The notes: generated by a model from the letters alone, not told the origin. A stretch of DNA of 64,000 bases from Flammeovirga pectinis (GCF_003970675.1 NZ_CP034562.1:2356001-2420000), one strand, 5' to 3'; positions 8,540 to 19,530 are shown, counted from the first letter of the stretch. Numbers and translations are program-made.

Positions 8540-11038
8540 TTATTCCATCATATCAATTCCTCCTCCAGAAGATCCTCCACTACTTTTTCCTTTTCTCTTT
8601 GGCTTTTTACCCGATTTACCAAAACGATAAGAAAAGGTAAGGTAACCAACTCTAGATTCCCAATCGTAGGTCATATCAGAATTAAAACCTATTCCTTCAC
8701 TGTAAACATTAAATTTATAGGTATTAAATACATCTGTAACTCTTGCTTGCAGTGTACCTTTTCCATTAAATAATTTTTGAGAAACCGCAACATCTACACC
8801 TCCCATTGGAGCAATATACCCTTGAGCTGTCGCTCTTTGAGAACTTAATCTACCCGAAACTTGCAGAGAAAGTGTTTTTGTAAGATTTGTTGACGAAGTT
8901 AATTTACCTGTCATTGCCCATGCTTGATTCGATAAATCTAGATCACCAGATGAGCCAGAAATTAATAGATTATAAACATTAGCACTACCAGAAAATTTCC
9001 ACCAATCTGTCATATTATAAGAAGCAATTGCTTCTGCTCCATAACTCTGACTGCTCTCTACGTTATCCCAAGTCATTACCATTACACCGTCTGGTCTAGC
9101 ACTTTGTACTCTCTGCATTGCATCATGCGTATATCTATAATACAAAGAACCTGTTAGCGTTACTTTATCCCAACCATGCTGATATGTCGCTTCTATAGCA
9201 TCAATAAATTCAGGTTTTAGATAAGGGTTACCTTGTCTTAATGATTGAGGATTTGCATAATCTGGAAAAGGGTTTAACATTCTTCCTCTTGGTCTATTCA
9301 CTCTTCTACTATATCCAACAGATAACTCTCTAGCTTCTTGGAATTTATAAGCAATATGAAGTGTTGGATATAAAGCAAAATAGTTATTTTCTACTTTCTG
9401 CTCTTCTGTAACTGCATTATCTTCTAAATGAGAAGTTGTATATGCCTGTTCTGCTCTTAAACCTCCTTGAATACCCCATTTACCAAACTCATGACGGTAC
9501 ATAACATAAAAAGCATGAATCTGTTCTTGGTAATTAAAATTGTTATTTAAAGAATCATCTGGAGTCCAATTACCATTTCCTGCCAAGCTTTCAGAATAAA
9601 AATCTGATTGGATATCTCTTCCTGTAGTTTTCCAACCTGTTTCTAATGTTCCATTTTCTCCTAAAGGCTGAACATAATCTATCTGGCCAAGGTATATTTT
9701 ACTATTTGTTGGGTTCGTGTTTCTTTGTTCTAAAATAGGAGATGTTCCAAGAATACCATTCACATACTCATATTCATTGTAGTTACCATCAGTTGTTCTT
9801 GATCCATCTGAGTATTGTCCAGATACATCAAGAGTTTGCTTAGGGTTTACAAATGTTTTTCTGTAGCCAAAATTATATTCCTGATTTTTATCGTCACTTG
9901 TCGTTTTATTTATTCTGTTGATTCGTTCAATTTGTGAATTATCAGGTAATAAATAATGTATGTCTAAGTTTTCATCTTTCTTTCTCTCTCCTGTATTAAA
10001 AAGAGCAGAAAAGTAGATATTATTATAGTCATTGATATCAAAATCAAAACCAGTTTTTAGCATATGAGATTGTCTATTGTCTTCTCTATGTGTAAACTGT
10101 TGATTGTAATCTGTAAAATCTCCTTGCTCATTAAAATTATTCTGCGTCTGTGTTTTATCAGCATAACGGTCTTGATAACGACCTGAATAATTTGCAAAAA
10201 CATTTACTTTACTAATTCTTGCATTGACACCAACAGATGCGTTGTATTTGTTATTGTTACCCACTGTAACAGATGCATTACCATTAACACCACCTTTTCT
10301 ATCTTTCTTTAATACAATATTAATAATACCGCTTGTTCCTTCTGGATCATATTTAGCAGATGGGTTAGTTATCACTTCAACACGCTCAATTGAACTTGCT
10401 GGAATCTGATCTAAAATATCAGCATCAGATGAGCTAGTTAAGTTAGAAGGTTTACCGTCAATAAAAATAGTAACATTACTACTTCCTCTTAAGCTTAGTG
10501 TACCTTCAGAATCTACATCTATAGAAGGTATATTTTTTAAAGCATCCGTCATAGACCCCCCTACAGTTGTAAGATCTTGCCCTATATTAAATGTCTTTCT
10601 ATCTATACCTATTTCCATTGCATCTCGTTCTGCGGTAACTGTAACCTCATCAAGACTTTTAGCAGATGGTGATAATATTAGATTACCCAAAAATTGTTCT
10701 CTTTTATCAGGCTTAATTGCAAACGGAGGAGAATTATTTTCTTCAAAACCTATAAAAGTAACCTTGGCAAACATTTTACCAGCAGGAACTTCAGTAATTT
10801 TAAATCTACCCTGAGTATCTGTTGATGCACCTGTAATAAAACTAGAATCACGCATTGAATACAATGCAACAGTTACAAACTCTAAGGGTTGTTTTGTATC
10901 TGCGTCGATTACTTTACCTGTTACTGTACCTATTTTTGGTCGTTGTCCTGAAGGTCTTCCTTCTTTACTAGAAGGACGTTGTGCCCAAGTGTTTAATCCG
11001 ATAACAAAAAATAAGAGAAAGATAATTATCTTTTTCAT
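8540..11038 (-). CDS. TonB-dependent-receptor-like outer-membrane protein with carboxypeptidase-regulatory N-domain
   Basis: 832 residues. A signal peptide ends near TWAQ (about residue 19). A CarboxypepD_reg-like domain (about 37-115) contains GTVTGKVIDADTKQPLEFVTV and the strand DTQGRFKITEVPAG. A plug-like domain (about 130-245) contains LKNIPSIDVDSEG and VEVITNPSAKYDPEGTSGIINI. A large outer-membrane barrel of the OMP_b-brl_3 type follows to about residue 800. The tail after the barrel is Lys/Gly/Ser-rich and would be periplasmic or extracellular. This class imports or handles unidentified ligands, and no partner lipoprotein (SusD) is adjacent. It is monocistronic with its own terminator. 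Confidence 0.85.
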   Translation of the reverse strand: MKKIIIFLLFFVIGLNTWAQRPSSKEGRPSGQRPKIGTVTGKVIDADTKQPLEFVTVALYSMRDSSFITGASTDTQGRFKITEVPAGKMFAKVTFIGFEENNSPPFAIKPDKREQFLGNLILSPSAKSLDEVTVTAERDAMEIGIDRKTFNIGQDLTTVGGSMTDALKNIPSIDVDSEGTLSLRGSSNVTIFIDGKPSNLTSSSDADILDQIPASSIERVEVITNPSAKYDPEGTSGIINIVLKKDRKGGVNGNASVTVGNNNKYNASVGVNARISKVNVFANYSGRYQDRYADKTQTQNNFNEQGDFTDYNQQFTHREDNRQSHMLKTGFDFDINDYNNIYFSALFNTGERKKDENLDIHYLLPDNSQIERINRINKTTSDDKNQEYNFGYRKTFVNPKQTLDVSGQYSDGSRTTDGNYNEYEYVNGILGTSPILEQRNTNPTNSKIYLGQIDYVQPLGENGTLETGWKTTGRDIQSDFYSESLAGNGNWTPDDSLNNNFNYQEQIHAFYVMYRHEFGKWGIQGGLRAEQAYTTSHLEDNAVTEEQKVENNYFALYPTLHIAYKFQEARELSVGYSRRVNRPRGRMLNPFPDYANPQSLRQGNPYLKPEFIDAIEATYQHGWDKVTLTGSLYYRYTHDAMQRVQSARPDGVMVMTWDNVESSQSYGAEAIASYNMTDWWKFSGSANVYNLLISGSSGDLDLSNQAWAMTGKLTSSTNLTKTLSLQVSGRLSSQRATAQGYIAPMGGVDVAVSQKLFNGKGTLQARVTDVFNTYKFNVYSEGIGFNSDMTYDWESRVGYLTFSYRFGKSGKKPKRKGKSSGGSSGGGIDMME

Positions 11039-11155
11039 TGATGAATATAAATTGATTAATAAATTAAGTTATTACAAAGGAAGTAGATTAAAATGAATTA
11101 AGTAAATCTATTCAACGAACGTCTAGTATTATTCAACCAAATTAACTATTCATGC

Positions 11156-12286
11156 CTACACAAATAGGTCGCTTGATATTTGATCTGCAAAAAGCTTCCC
11201 TTTTTCTGAAAGAATCAAAAGGTCTCCATTCCAAGTTATCCAACCATTCTTATCCATTTCTTCCAACTCTTTACCTTTTTCTTTACGTATGTCAAAACCA
11301 TAAACATCACGCAGATGATTTAAGTTGCATCCCCAACTCGTTCTCAAAGTAGTTAATAGGTATTCATTTATACCATCTTCTTTAGTGAGGTTTTCAACTT
11401 CGCAAGGCAAAATATTCTTCTCTATTAAAGACTTTGCATATTTTGGATTATTAGACACATTGTATTGTCTTGTTTGTAAACCGTCAAAAGAATGTGCCCC
11501 CGGACCAATTCCTAAATACTGTCTACCCTGCCAATACGCACTATTATGTTGAGAGTAATGACCAGGTTTTGCAAAATTTGAAATTTCGTAATGTTCGTAG
11601 CCTTCCGTTTTTAATGTTTTTACAAGATGTTCAAATTGAATTGCTCCAAACTCATCATCTGCAGGTGTAAACTTCCCTGTTTTTGTCCAATGACCTAGAG
11701 CCGTTTTTGGTTCTACAGTTAAGCAATAGGAAGAAATGTGAGGTACATCTAAATCTATAGCTGTCTGTAAATCTTTATGCCATATCTCATGAGACGTTGC
11801 GGGGATACCATAAATAAGATCTATTGTAATATTATCAAAGCCGTTATCTTGAGCCAATTTCACACATTCTAAACTCTCTTTAGCATTATGGGCTCTATTC
11901 ATTAATTTAAGATGAGGCTCATGAAATGATTGTAAACCTATACTTAATCTATTTACACCTAGTTTCTTTAATTCTTGAAGTTTTTCTTTTGATAGGTCAT
12001 CAGGGTTCGCTTCTAATGTTACTTCAACACTACCAGAACTTATATTATTTTGCTGATAAACTTTATTTAACAGTAATTCTAATTCTTTATATGATAAAAT
12101 TGAAGGAGTTCCTCCACCAAAATAAATTGTTTCTACTGGAGTTTTTAAATACTCTTTCTGTAACTCAAGTTCAAGCGTCATCGCTTTAATCACCTCATTC
12201 TTAGTATTTAAAGAAGTGCTAAAATGAAAATCACAATAGTGACAGGCTTGTTTACAGAAAGGCACATGAAGATAAATTCCACTCAT
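11156..12286 (-). CDS. hemW: Radical-SAM heme chaperone HemW (HemN-like)
   Basis: 376 residues, the normal HemW length. The radical-SAM cysteines are at the N terminus: PFCKQACHYCDF, with Cys11, Cys15 and Cys18 for the 4Fe-4S cluster. It continues with IYFGGGTPS, VTLEANPDDL, GVNRLSIGLQSF and the HemW-type segment YLGIGPGAHSFDG. It lacks the fourth cysteine after the CX3CX2C motif that true coproporphyrinogen dehydrogenase HemN carries (Phe here), which favours the heme-trafficking role of HemW in the cytoplasm. The gene is alone on the minus strand with an unexplained 270-base gap upstream. Confidence 0.92.
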   Translation of the reverse strand: MSGIYLHVPFCKQACHYCDFHFSTSLNTKNEVIKAMTLELELQKEYLKTPVETIYFGGGTPSILSYKELELLLNKVYQQNNISSGSVEVTLEANPDDLSKEKLQELKKLGVNRLSIGLQSFHEPHLKLMNRAHNAKESLECVKLAQDNGFDNITIDLIYGIPATSHEIWHKDLQTAIDLDVPHISSYCLTVEPKTALGHWTKTGKFTPADDEFGAIQFEHLVKTLKTEGYEHYEISNFAKPGHYSQHNSAYWQGRQYLGIGPGAHSFDGLQTRQYNVSNNPKYAKSLIEKNILPCEVENLTKEDGINEYLLTTLRTSWGCNLNHLRDVYGFDIRKEKGKELEEMDKNGWITWNGDLLILSEKGKLFADQISSDLFV

Positions 12287-12342
12287 TTAATATTTTTTTA
12301 AAAAATAATTGACTTTTTTTTGTCCACTAAGATTAATAAATT

Positions 12343-12454
12343 GTCTTTATAATGTAGACTATAAAAGACTTAAAAGAATTTTATATACACACTCTATTCA
12401 TTTGACGATAATGTTGTTTAGAAACACCTATTTATTATAGGTGTTTCTTTTTTT
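12343..12454 (+). ncRNA. Possible small RNA between hemW and yidC
   Basis: Both flanking genes are on the minus strand, yet a plus-strand terminator stands here: GAAACACCTA (12421-12430) pairs perfectly with TAGGTGTTTC (12438-12447) and is followed by seven T. A second hairpin lies upstream (GTCTTTATA at 12343-12351 with TATAAAAGAC at 12360-12369). A terminator with no gene to end suggests a short plus-strand RNA. No convincing promoter was found and the 5' end is a guess. Confidence 0.35.
12421..12454 (+). terminator. Orphan plus-strand terminator
   Basis: A 10-bp perfect stem with a 7-base loop and a T-run on the plus strand only. No plus-strand protein gene lies within 5 kb upstream. Confidence 0.75.
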
Positions 12455-12495
12455 ATAGAGCTATTTCTACTGTAATTTATAATAAAATATACGGA

Positions 12496-12530
12496 AAAAG
12501 GCATTTATCCATAACGGACAAATGCCTTTT
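12496..12530 (-). terminator. Terminator of yidC
   Basis: AAAAGGCATTT (12496-12506) pairs perfectly with AAATGCCTTTT (12520-12530). Read on the minus strand it follows the yidC stop by 28 bases and ends in a short U-run. Confidence 0.75.
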
Positions 12531-12558
12531 CACTATATCTTAAAAACAGAAGAGGTAC

Positions 12559-14367
12559 TTATTTTTTACCACCTTTTTTCTTCTGCTCTATTTGATCTTT
12601 TTGCTTCGCTTTCATTGCATCGTCTAAACGTGCTGCAAATCCACCTGCTTTCTTATTCGCATTTTTCTTTTTGTTCTCGTCCATGATCTGACGGATCTTG
12701 TCTTCGTTGACAAATTTCTTAGACATGATTTGTTGAACAATTGTAATACAGTTAGAAACGAAATAGTAATACGTTAAACCTGCTGCCATACTGTTAAAGA
12801 AGAACAAGAAGAATACCGGAGATAAATAAGAAACATACTTCATCTGTGGGTTCGTTTGAACTTGAGATTGGTTTTGGAAGTAAGTATATCCTACCATAGA
12901 TACTGCCCACAATAATGTAAATAATGATACGTGATCACCATAAGCAGGAATTGTAAATGGTAAATTTAAAACCGAGTCGTATGTAGATAAATCATCTGCC
13001 CATAAAAACGATTGCCCTCTTAGTTGTAAAGCATTCGGGAAGAAGTTATATAATGCAACAAAGAAAGGCATTTGTGCCAACATTGGAATACAACCACTCA
13101 ATGGATTTGCACCTACCTTTCGGTAAAGGCTCATTGTTTCTGATTGTATTTTTACTTGGTCTTCTCCGTATTTCGCTTTTAATTCATCCATTTCAGGCTT
13201 CAGCAAACGCATCTTAGCCATAGATTTATACGAGTTAAAAGTAAGTGGATAAAGTAAAGATTTTACTAATACCACCATAATGAAGATGATTAAACCATAG
13301 TTTAAACCATACCCTTCTAAGAACTCAAATATTGGAATAAATATGTACTTACTTAAAGGAGTAGTCCAAGACCATCCTAAATATACATTATCTTCAAAAC
13401 CTTCTACAACTTGTTCACAAACTCTATAATCGTTTGGTCCAAAGTAGTATCTTAAATTTGCTGCTTCTAAAGTATTGATTGGAATTTGTAAAGTGATGTC
13501 TGCTGTTTTTACAATAGACTCATTATCTTCAACATAATCAATAACTAAATTTGCAGCATTAAATTGCTGATCTGTAATTAAAGCTACATTAAAGAATTTC
13601 TGTTTAGCAGAAACCCATGTTAAAGGAGCAGAAATTGCTTCTTCCTCTTTAGAAGTAGAAGTCATTGACAGGTAATCAAAGTCTCCTTTCTTCGTAAAGT
13701 AATTAATTGTAGTTTTTTGACGAGAAGTTTTCATATCCTTCTCAACAGATTTCATATCATCTTTCCAAATGTATGTAATTGCTTGTCCTTGAATAAATGG
13801 TTTTGCACCCGTAAATTTCAAGTTATAATCTACTACATAGCTATTGTCTTCTAAAGTATAAACTCTTCTTAATAATTCACTTCCGTTTTTATCAGAAGCG
13901 ATCATCTCTACAGTATTACCTGTAACTTGAGTTGTATAATGTAAAGCATTAAGATCAATTGCACCATATTGAGTTGGTATTGTCTCGTTTACCTTGTAAG
14001 AATTTTCATCTACTAGATATAAAGGCTTCTTATCGTATGTCTGATATGTTTTTAACAATACAGATTTAACGTTACCACCTTTAGCGTTAAGCGTTACTTT
14101 AACTTTATCGTTTTCTAAAACAACCTCTTTACTTTCGCCACCCATTAGCGTTCCGAAAACACCATATTTTTGCATTAATACAGAATCTCCTTCGATTACT
14201 GCTTTCGGTTGCGTGATTGCTGTGTTAGTAGATTGTTGTGTATTATCAACTACTTCTGTTGTTTGTGTATTTGTTGTTTCTATCGGCTCATCTGGCTGAA
14301 AGAAAAACATGTACCCAATTAGTAATGCTGATAATAACAAAAATCCTGTTGTCTGATTTTTATCCAT
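12559..14367 (-). CDS. yidC: Membrane protein insertase YidC
   Basis: 602 residues. It has an N-terminal anchor (about 7-24), a Ser/Thr/Gln-rich linker and a large periplasmic beta-sandwich (about 60-340). The Oxa1-like insertase core of five membrane segments (about 345-545) contains YGLIIFIMVVLVKSLLYPLTF, the hydrophilic-groove loop SYKSMAKMRLLKPE and NPLSGCIPMLAQMPFFVALY. The C terminus is very basic (KKKGGKK), which in this family helps ribosome binding. It inserts and folds inner-membrane proteins with or without SecYEG. pyrG lies upstream on the same strand but is separated by a terminator. The minus strand reads TAAATTTG at 14447-14440, a likely -7 element about 75 bases before the ATG. 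Confidence 0.97.
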   Translation of the reverse strand: MDKNQTTGFLLLSALLIGYMFFFQPDEPIETTNTQTTEVVDNTQQSTNTAITQPKAVIEGDSVLMQKYGVFGTLMGGESKEVVLENDKVKVTLNAKGGNVKSVLLKTYQTYDKKPLYLVDENSYKVNETIPTQYGAIDLNALHYTTQVTGNTVEMIASDKNGSELLRRVYTLEDNSYVVDYNLKFTGAKPFIQGQAITYIWKDDMKSVEKDMKTSRQKTTINYFTKKGDFDYLSMTSTSKEEEAISAPLTWVSAKQKFFNVALITDQQFNAANLVIDYVEDNESIVKTADITLQIPINTLEAANLRYYFGPNDYRVCEQVVEGFEDNVYLGWSWTTPLSKYIFIPIFEFLEGYGLNYGLIIFIMVVLVKSLLYPLTFNSYKSMAKMRLLKPEMDELKAKYGEDQVKIQSETMSLYRKVGANPLSGCIPMLAQMPFFVALYNFFPNALQLRGQSFLWADDLSTYDSVLNLPFTIPAYGDHVSLFTLLWAVSMVGYTYFQNQSQVQTNPQMKYVSYLSPVFFLFFFNSMAAGLTYYYFVSNCITIVQQIMSKKFVNEDKIRQIMDENKKKNANKKAGGFAARLDDAMKAKQKDQIEQKKKGGKK

Positions 14368-14439
14368 TTTTATAATTCTTAGTATTTCTTTGATTTTACA
14401 GAATTGACCCTAAAAAGTCAGAATTCGTTAAAATGCTTG

Positions 14440-14447
14440 CAAATTTA
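14440..14447 (-). promoter_or_regulatory. yidC: -7 promoter element upstream of yidC
   Basis: The minus strand reads TAAATTTG (consensus TAnnTTTG). A TTTTTGG that could act as the -33 element lies 23 bases upstream, slightly farther than the usual 19-21. It implies a 5' leader of roughly 65 bases. Confidence 0.4.
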
Positions 14448-14500
14448 CATTATTTCAAGATATATATAACCAAAAAGGTAATAAAATAATGTAAAAAAGA

Positions 14501-14535
14501 AAGCCCTTGCTGTTAGTTACACAAGGGCTTTTTTT
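14501..14535. terminator. Terminator of pyrG
   Basis: AAGCCCTTG (14501-14509) pairs perfectly with CAAGGGCTT (14522-14530), with U-rich sequence on both sides. In context it ends pyrG on the minus strand. Confidence 0.85.
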
Positions 14536-14549
14536 ATATGATAATGTTG

Positions 14550-16208
<1,659 letters not shown>

Positions 16209-16224
16209 TCACATTTTGTTTGGG

Positions 16225-16256
16225 CAAATGTAAAGGAGTAATTATCAATTAGCAAA
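16225..16256 (-). promoter_or_regulatory. pyrG: Bacteroidota-type promoter of pyrG
   Basis: Read on the minus strand, TTTG at 16256-16253 (-33 element), a 20-base spacer and TACATTTG at 16232-16225 (-7 element) match the consensus TTTG-N19-21-TAnnTTTG. Transcription would start near 16219, giving a leader of about 20-25 bases before the ATG. This is the best-formed promoter seen in the window. Confidence 0.65.
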
Positions 16257-16283
16257 TAAACTATGTCAATGCTTGTAACTAGA

Positions 16284-17201
16284 TCAAAAAAGTGACTGTT
16301 GTTCTATCTTTTCTCTAATAATTGGGTAATTAAAATCAGAAATTTGATGTTTCGTAAAATCTTTGCCAATATAATTCCCTAACTCTGGGCAAAGAATATC
16401 TTCTGGTTGATGTCCAAAAAAGTAGACCTCTTGTAAGCCTTGTCTTTTAAAGGAGGCTATTCTTTCTCGCCAATCATTTACTCTTTTAAAATCTGTTTGA
16501 TGTAACTCGTTTCCTACAAATCGAACCATTAAAACAGGAGTTGTTACTCTCATATGTAGTACATCTCTTCTCCCTGCAACATCTGTAATCACTAAGGCAT
16601 ATCCTTTATCCGTAAGAATTTCTGATAATGTATTTAGCATCACTTCATCTGTAAACCAAGAAGGGTGACGTAGCTCTACCCCTAACTTGTAGTTTTTAGG
16701 AAATAGATCAAGAAATTGGAATAAAGCACTTGCTTCTTTTGTAGTGAAATCTGGAGGTAGTTGTACCCAAGAATAGCCCAGATTACCCCCTAAAGCTAAC
16801 ATCTGATCAGTAAATTCTAGAACATCATCTTTACTATTTTTCAGTCTTTTTCTATGACTTACCGATTGTAGAAACTTTGGACTGAATCTGAAATTATCAC
16901 CTACAGTAGACCTCCACTTAATAAGTGTATTTTCTTTAGGGATACCATAATGTGTAGAATTGAGTTCTATGGTATCAAAATGTTGGGCGTAATAATGTAG
17001 AAAAGTGGGTGCTTGTGCTTTATCTGGATATATTTTCCCTTTCCAATCGGCACAAGACCATGCAGGAGCCCCTAACCTAAATGTAAAAGAATTCACAAAA
17101 TTAGGATGATTTCTAAACATCAATTTAGAATATTGATCTTCTCCGGGAAGCGAAAAATCTACCTTAGAAATATCTTTGAGCCGACCAAAATCCATACACA
17201 T
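16284..17201 (-). CDS. DUF72 (YecE-like) family protein
   Basis: 305 residues. It shows the DUF72 hallmarks: FRLGAPAWSCADWKGKIYP near residue 42, HFDTIELNSTHYGIP, FRFSPKFLQSVSH, and GVELRHPSWF in the second half. DUF72 proteins adopt a TIM-barrel fold and have no firmly established reaction. Length and domain coverage are normal. A second Met at residue 3 is an equally possible start. It lies 66 bases downstream of the small exported-protein gene and may be the last gene of a minus-strand run from 19450. No terminator was recognised after it. Confidence 0.85.
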   Translation of the reverse strand: MCMDFGRLKDISKVDFSLPGEDQYSKLMFRNHPNFVNSFTFRLGAPAWSCADWKGKIYPDKAQAPTFLHYYAQHFDTIELNSTHYGIPKENTLIKWRSTVGDNFRFSPKFLQSVSHRKRLKNSKDDVLEFTDQMLALGGNLGYSWVQLPPDFTTKEASALFQFLDLFPKNYKLGVELRHPSWFTDEVMLNTLSEILTDKGYALVITDVAGRRDVLHMRVTTPVLMVRFVGNELHQTDFKRVNDWRERIASFKRQGLQEVYFFGHQPEDILCPELGNYIGKDFTKHQISDFNYPIIREKIEQQSLF

Positions 17202-17267
17202 CTTCTTACTGTTTGATACAAAAGCCTATCTAGTAGGTAAAATCAAAAGCAATATACTTGATTCTAC

Positions 17268-17753
17268 TTACTTCTGTGCTGCTTTAAATTCATCCATAGA
17301 TTTGTAATGGCACTTAGCAAGTAACGCATCAATACGTAATTGTAATTTTGCATCATCTTCAGCATTCTTGCATCTTAAGGCATCAACTAATAATTTCTTT
17401 ATATCTGAAGAATATTTTGAAGCCAAATCTAAAAATGGTAGATCTATTAATTCTTTATAAACTGGAGTATCTCGTCTAGAAAATGATATTTGACGTGCAG
17501 ATTCTAATAGAGCGGCAGTATAAACAGGGTATTCCTGGAGTAATTGAGCTATATAGATGTAATCATCAAAATTTACATTCCCATTTTCTACATAGTATCT
17601 CAACTCAACAAGACTTCCAGAATTAACTTCACTAGTCATCATTATTTGTTGCAATTGTTCTGTTGCATCTTCTTTAGATAAGGGAGTTCCTTGATTTGCT
17701 AAAGACAAGAGAGAAATATTTAGAAACGATAGTATTAAAAGGAGTTTTTTCAT
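17268..17753 (-). CDS. Small exported protein of unknown function
   Basis: 161 residues from the chosen start (ATG at 17753). The frame is open 21 codons further upstream, but the chosen Met begins a clean signal peptide, KKLLLILSFLNISLLSLANQG, with cleavage probably after LSLAN or nearby. The mature part is mostly helical and charged, with two Cys (RCKNAED and KCHYKSMDEF). I do not recognise the family. A minus-strand TACTTTTG (17791-17784), a -7-like element 31 bases upstream of this start, supports the shorter start. Confidence 0.6.
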   Translation of the reverse strand: MKKLLLILSFLNISLLSLANQGTPLSKEDATEQLQQIMMTSEVNSGSLVELRYYVENGNVNFDDYIYIAQLLQEYPVYTAALLESARQISFSRRDTPVYKELIDLPFLDLASKYSSDIKKLLVDALRCKNAEDDAKLQLRIDALLAKCHYKSMDEFKAAQK

Positions 17754-17860
17754 AACTAAAAATGAAATTGTTAAATTCTTCACCAAAAGTAAATAATTTA
17801 ACAAAATGATACTCATCTTTATAGATTACTTTAACAAAGATTAGTTTGTTTACACTCCTT

Positions 17861-18325
17861 TTATAAATATTTAGTTACATCAAAATAAGTAGTCAAATTT
17901 AAATAATCAGTAAATGTATAGAGTAAAGAAGTCCATAAAATGGACGTTGTAAGTACTGAAAAGAACAGTTTTGAAAAAGGTTCTTTTAAACGTACACCAA
18001 TTGCTATAAAAACAGGTATTCCTAAAAGCACTGGTGCTAAAATAGCAGCAGATAAAAACCCATATTTATTCCATAAGACAACTACTTTTTTTAACCGCTT
18101 ATCAAAACCTTTTCGCTTATTATTTTTAAACAATAGCACAATCTTTTGGCCAAGGAAATAAGTAACAACTACAGATAGTAATACTGGTACATTTGTATAA
18201 ACAAGCATCTCTAAAAAAGAAAAACCCACCACACTACATAAAATTGCACCTAAATAAACTTTCCAAATACAAAGCCCAAAAAGGGTCCCTAAAATTAACC
18301 AATATCCTGCAACTGTTGTGATCAT
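17861..18325 (-). CDS. Small integral membrane protein, resembling the COG2426/small multidrug export family
   Basis: 154 residues with about four hydrophobic segments. The central basic loop NNKRKGFDKRLKKVV is followed by WNKYGFLSAAILAPVLLGIPVFIAIG, which resembles the small-multidrug-export (PF06695) or VTT-like pattern of a kinked helix rich in Pro and Gly. Actual transport is unproven for most members. It starts 27 bases after the stop of the NAD-binding/membrane fusion gene, so the two are probably cotranscribed. Confidence 0.5.
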   Translation of the reverse strand: MITTVAGYWLILGTLFGLCIWKVYLGAILCSVVGFSFLEMLVYTNVPVLLSVVVTYFLGQKIVLLFKNNKRKGFDKRLKKVVVLWNKYGFLSAAILAPVLLGIPVFIAIGVRLKEPFSKLFFSVLTTSILWTSLLYTFTDYLNLTTYFDVTKYL

Positions 18326-18352
18326 TTATATGCTTCTGTTAAAAACCAATTA

Positions 18353-19450
18353 TTATATTTTTTTTGCATTCGCTATTAAATTGGTATCAATTAAGAGTAG
18401 AATAAATGCAGATAAAATTGCACCTAACCCAATTCCTTGTAAAAATTGATTACTAAAACCAAACCCCAAAATAGCTCCACCTACTAAAGTAAGAAGTTCT
18501 GTGGTAAGCAATTTATTAAAAGTTTTTATCACTTTACTCACTCTTAATGCTTCTATTAATGGTACGCCTAATTCAAGTTCCTTTTGTAAAGACTTAATAT
18601 GTTGGGGTATTTGAAGTAAAATAACACCTCCAACTATACAAGCTAAAGCAGAGGCTGTCAAAATAGGGAGACTTATTCCTTTAATAAAAACAGAGGAAGA
18701 TAATGAGTAAATAGCACTTTGAAGTACAGTATTAACTCCTCCAAATAAAAACAATGAAAATGAAGTTGATTTTTCTTTACTAAAATACTCGCTCTGACTT
18801 AAAAAAGATACGCTATTAATTTCTGAAGAAGAATAAAAAGTAATACCATGATTATTATTAAATAAATTTTGATGAATAAAAGTTGACATCTCATTAACAT
18901 CAACTGGTGCATATTTTTCGAATTTAGGAGACAAGTTTGATATCAATTGAAAAAACAATTGACTTGCCGATTCCTTTAATCTAAATTCTTCTCTATTTCC
19001 TGCTTTAAGAATTGAGGGTTGATAAAAAACTGTACTCTCAATTCCTACACTTTTAACCAACTCTTGCATCTCTCCTTTTACCCTCAAATAATAATTAGAC
19101 GCTTCTGCATCAGCACCAACAGAACTTATAGTATGAAACTCTTTTATCTGATTCTTTTTCGTCCATTCTGCAATTTGAAAGATAAGGTCTCTATCAATTT
19201 CTTCAAAAGCCTCTATAGATCCTGCTTTTTTCAAAGTAGTACCTAAACAAGTAACAACACTATCAGCTTCTACATTTATAGTCTTTAATTGAGAAAAATC
19301 TGTTAATATATTTTGATCTATTTTATCATTATCATCAAGCTTTTTTCTAGTAAAAGTTATTACCTTTTTAATTTGATCGTCATTAATAAGTTTTTGAAGT
19401 AAAATTTGACCTGTAGCTCCTGTTGCTCCAAAAAGCACAATCGTTTTCAT
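18353..19450 (-). CDS. NAD(P)-binding Rossmann (NmrA/HTATIP2-like) domain fused to a four-helix membrane domain
   Basis: 365 residues from the ATG at 19450. The frame begins 10 codons earlier, but this start places KTIVLFGATGATGQILLQKL directly at the N terminus, as in the family. Residues 1-215 form an atypical short-chain dehydrogenase fold (dinucleotide motif GATGATG, later VVTCLGTTLKKAGS and FHTISSVGAD) like the HTATIP2/YbjT-type oxidoreductases. Residues about 235-365 hold about four hydrophobic helices (FLFGGVNTVLQSAIYSLSSS, LPILTASALACIVGGVILL, LLTLVGGAILGFGF, LGAILSAFILLLIDTNLI). This tail is not part of the usual enzyme, so the protein may be a membrane-bound oxidoreductase. It heads a likely operon with the next membrane protein gene. 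Confidence 0.65.
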   Translation of the reverse strand: MKTIVLFGATGATGQILLQKLINDDQIKKVITFTRKKLDDNDKIDQNILTDFSQLKTINVEADSVVTCLGTTLKKAGSIEAFEEIDRDLIFQIAEWTKKNQIKEFHTISSVGADAEASNYYLRVKGEMQELVKSVGIESTVFYQPSILKAGNREEFRLKESASQLFFQLISNLSPKFEKYAPVDVNEMSTFIHQNLFNNNHGITFYSSSEINSVSFLSQSEYFSKEKSTSFSLFLFGGVNTVLQSAIYSLSSSVFIKGISLPILTASALACIVGGVILLQIPQHIKSLQKELELGVPLIEALRVSKVIKTFNKLLTTELLTLVGGAILGFGFSNQFLQGIGLGAILSAFILLLIDTNLIANAKKI

Positions 19451-19530
19451 GTTATTTATCATTTCTATTTCATTTTTCATAATTCAAAAATGAGGAATTT
19501 CATATACATAAAAATTGACCTATGGTAATA

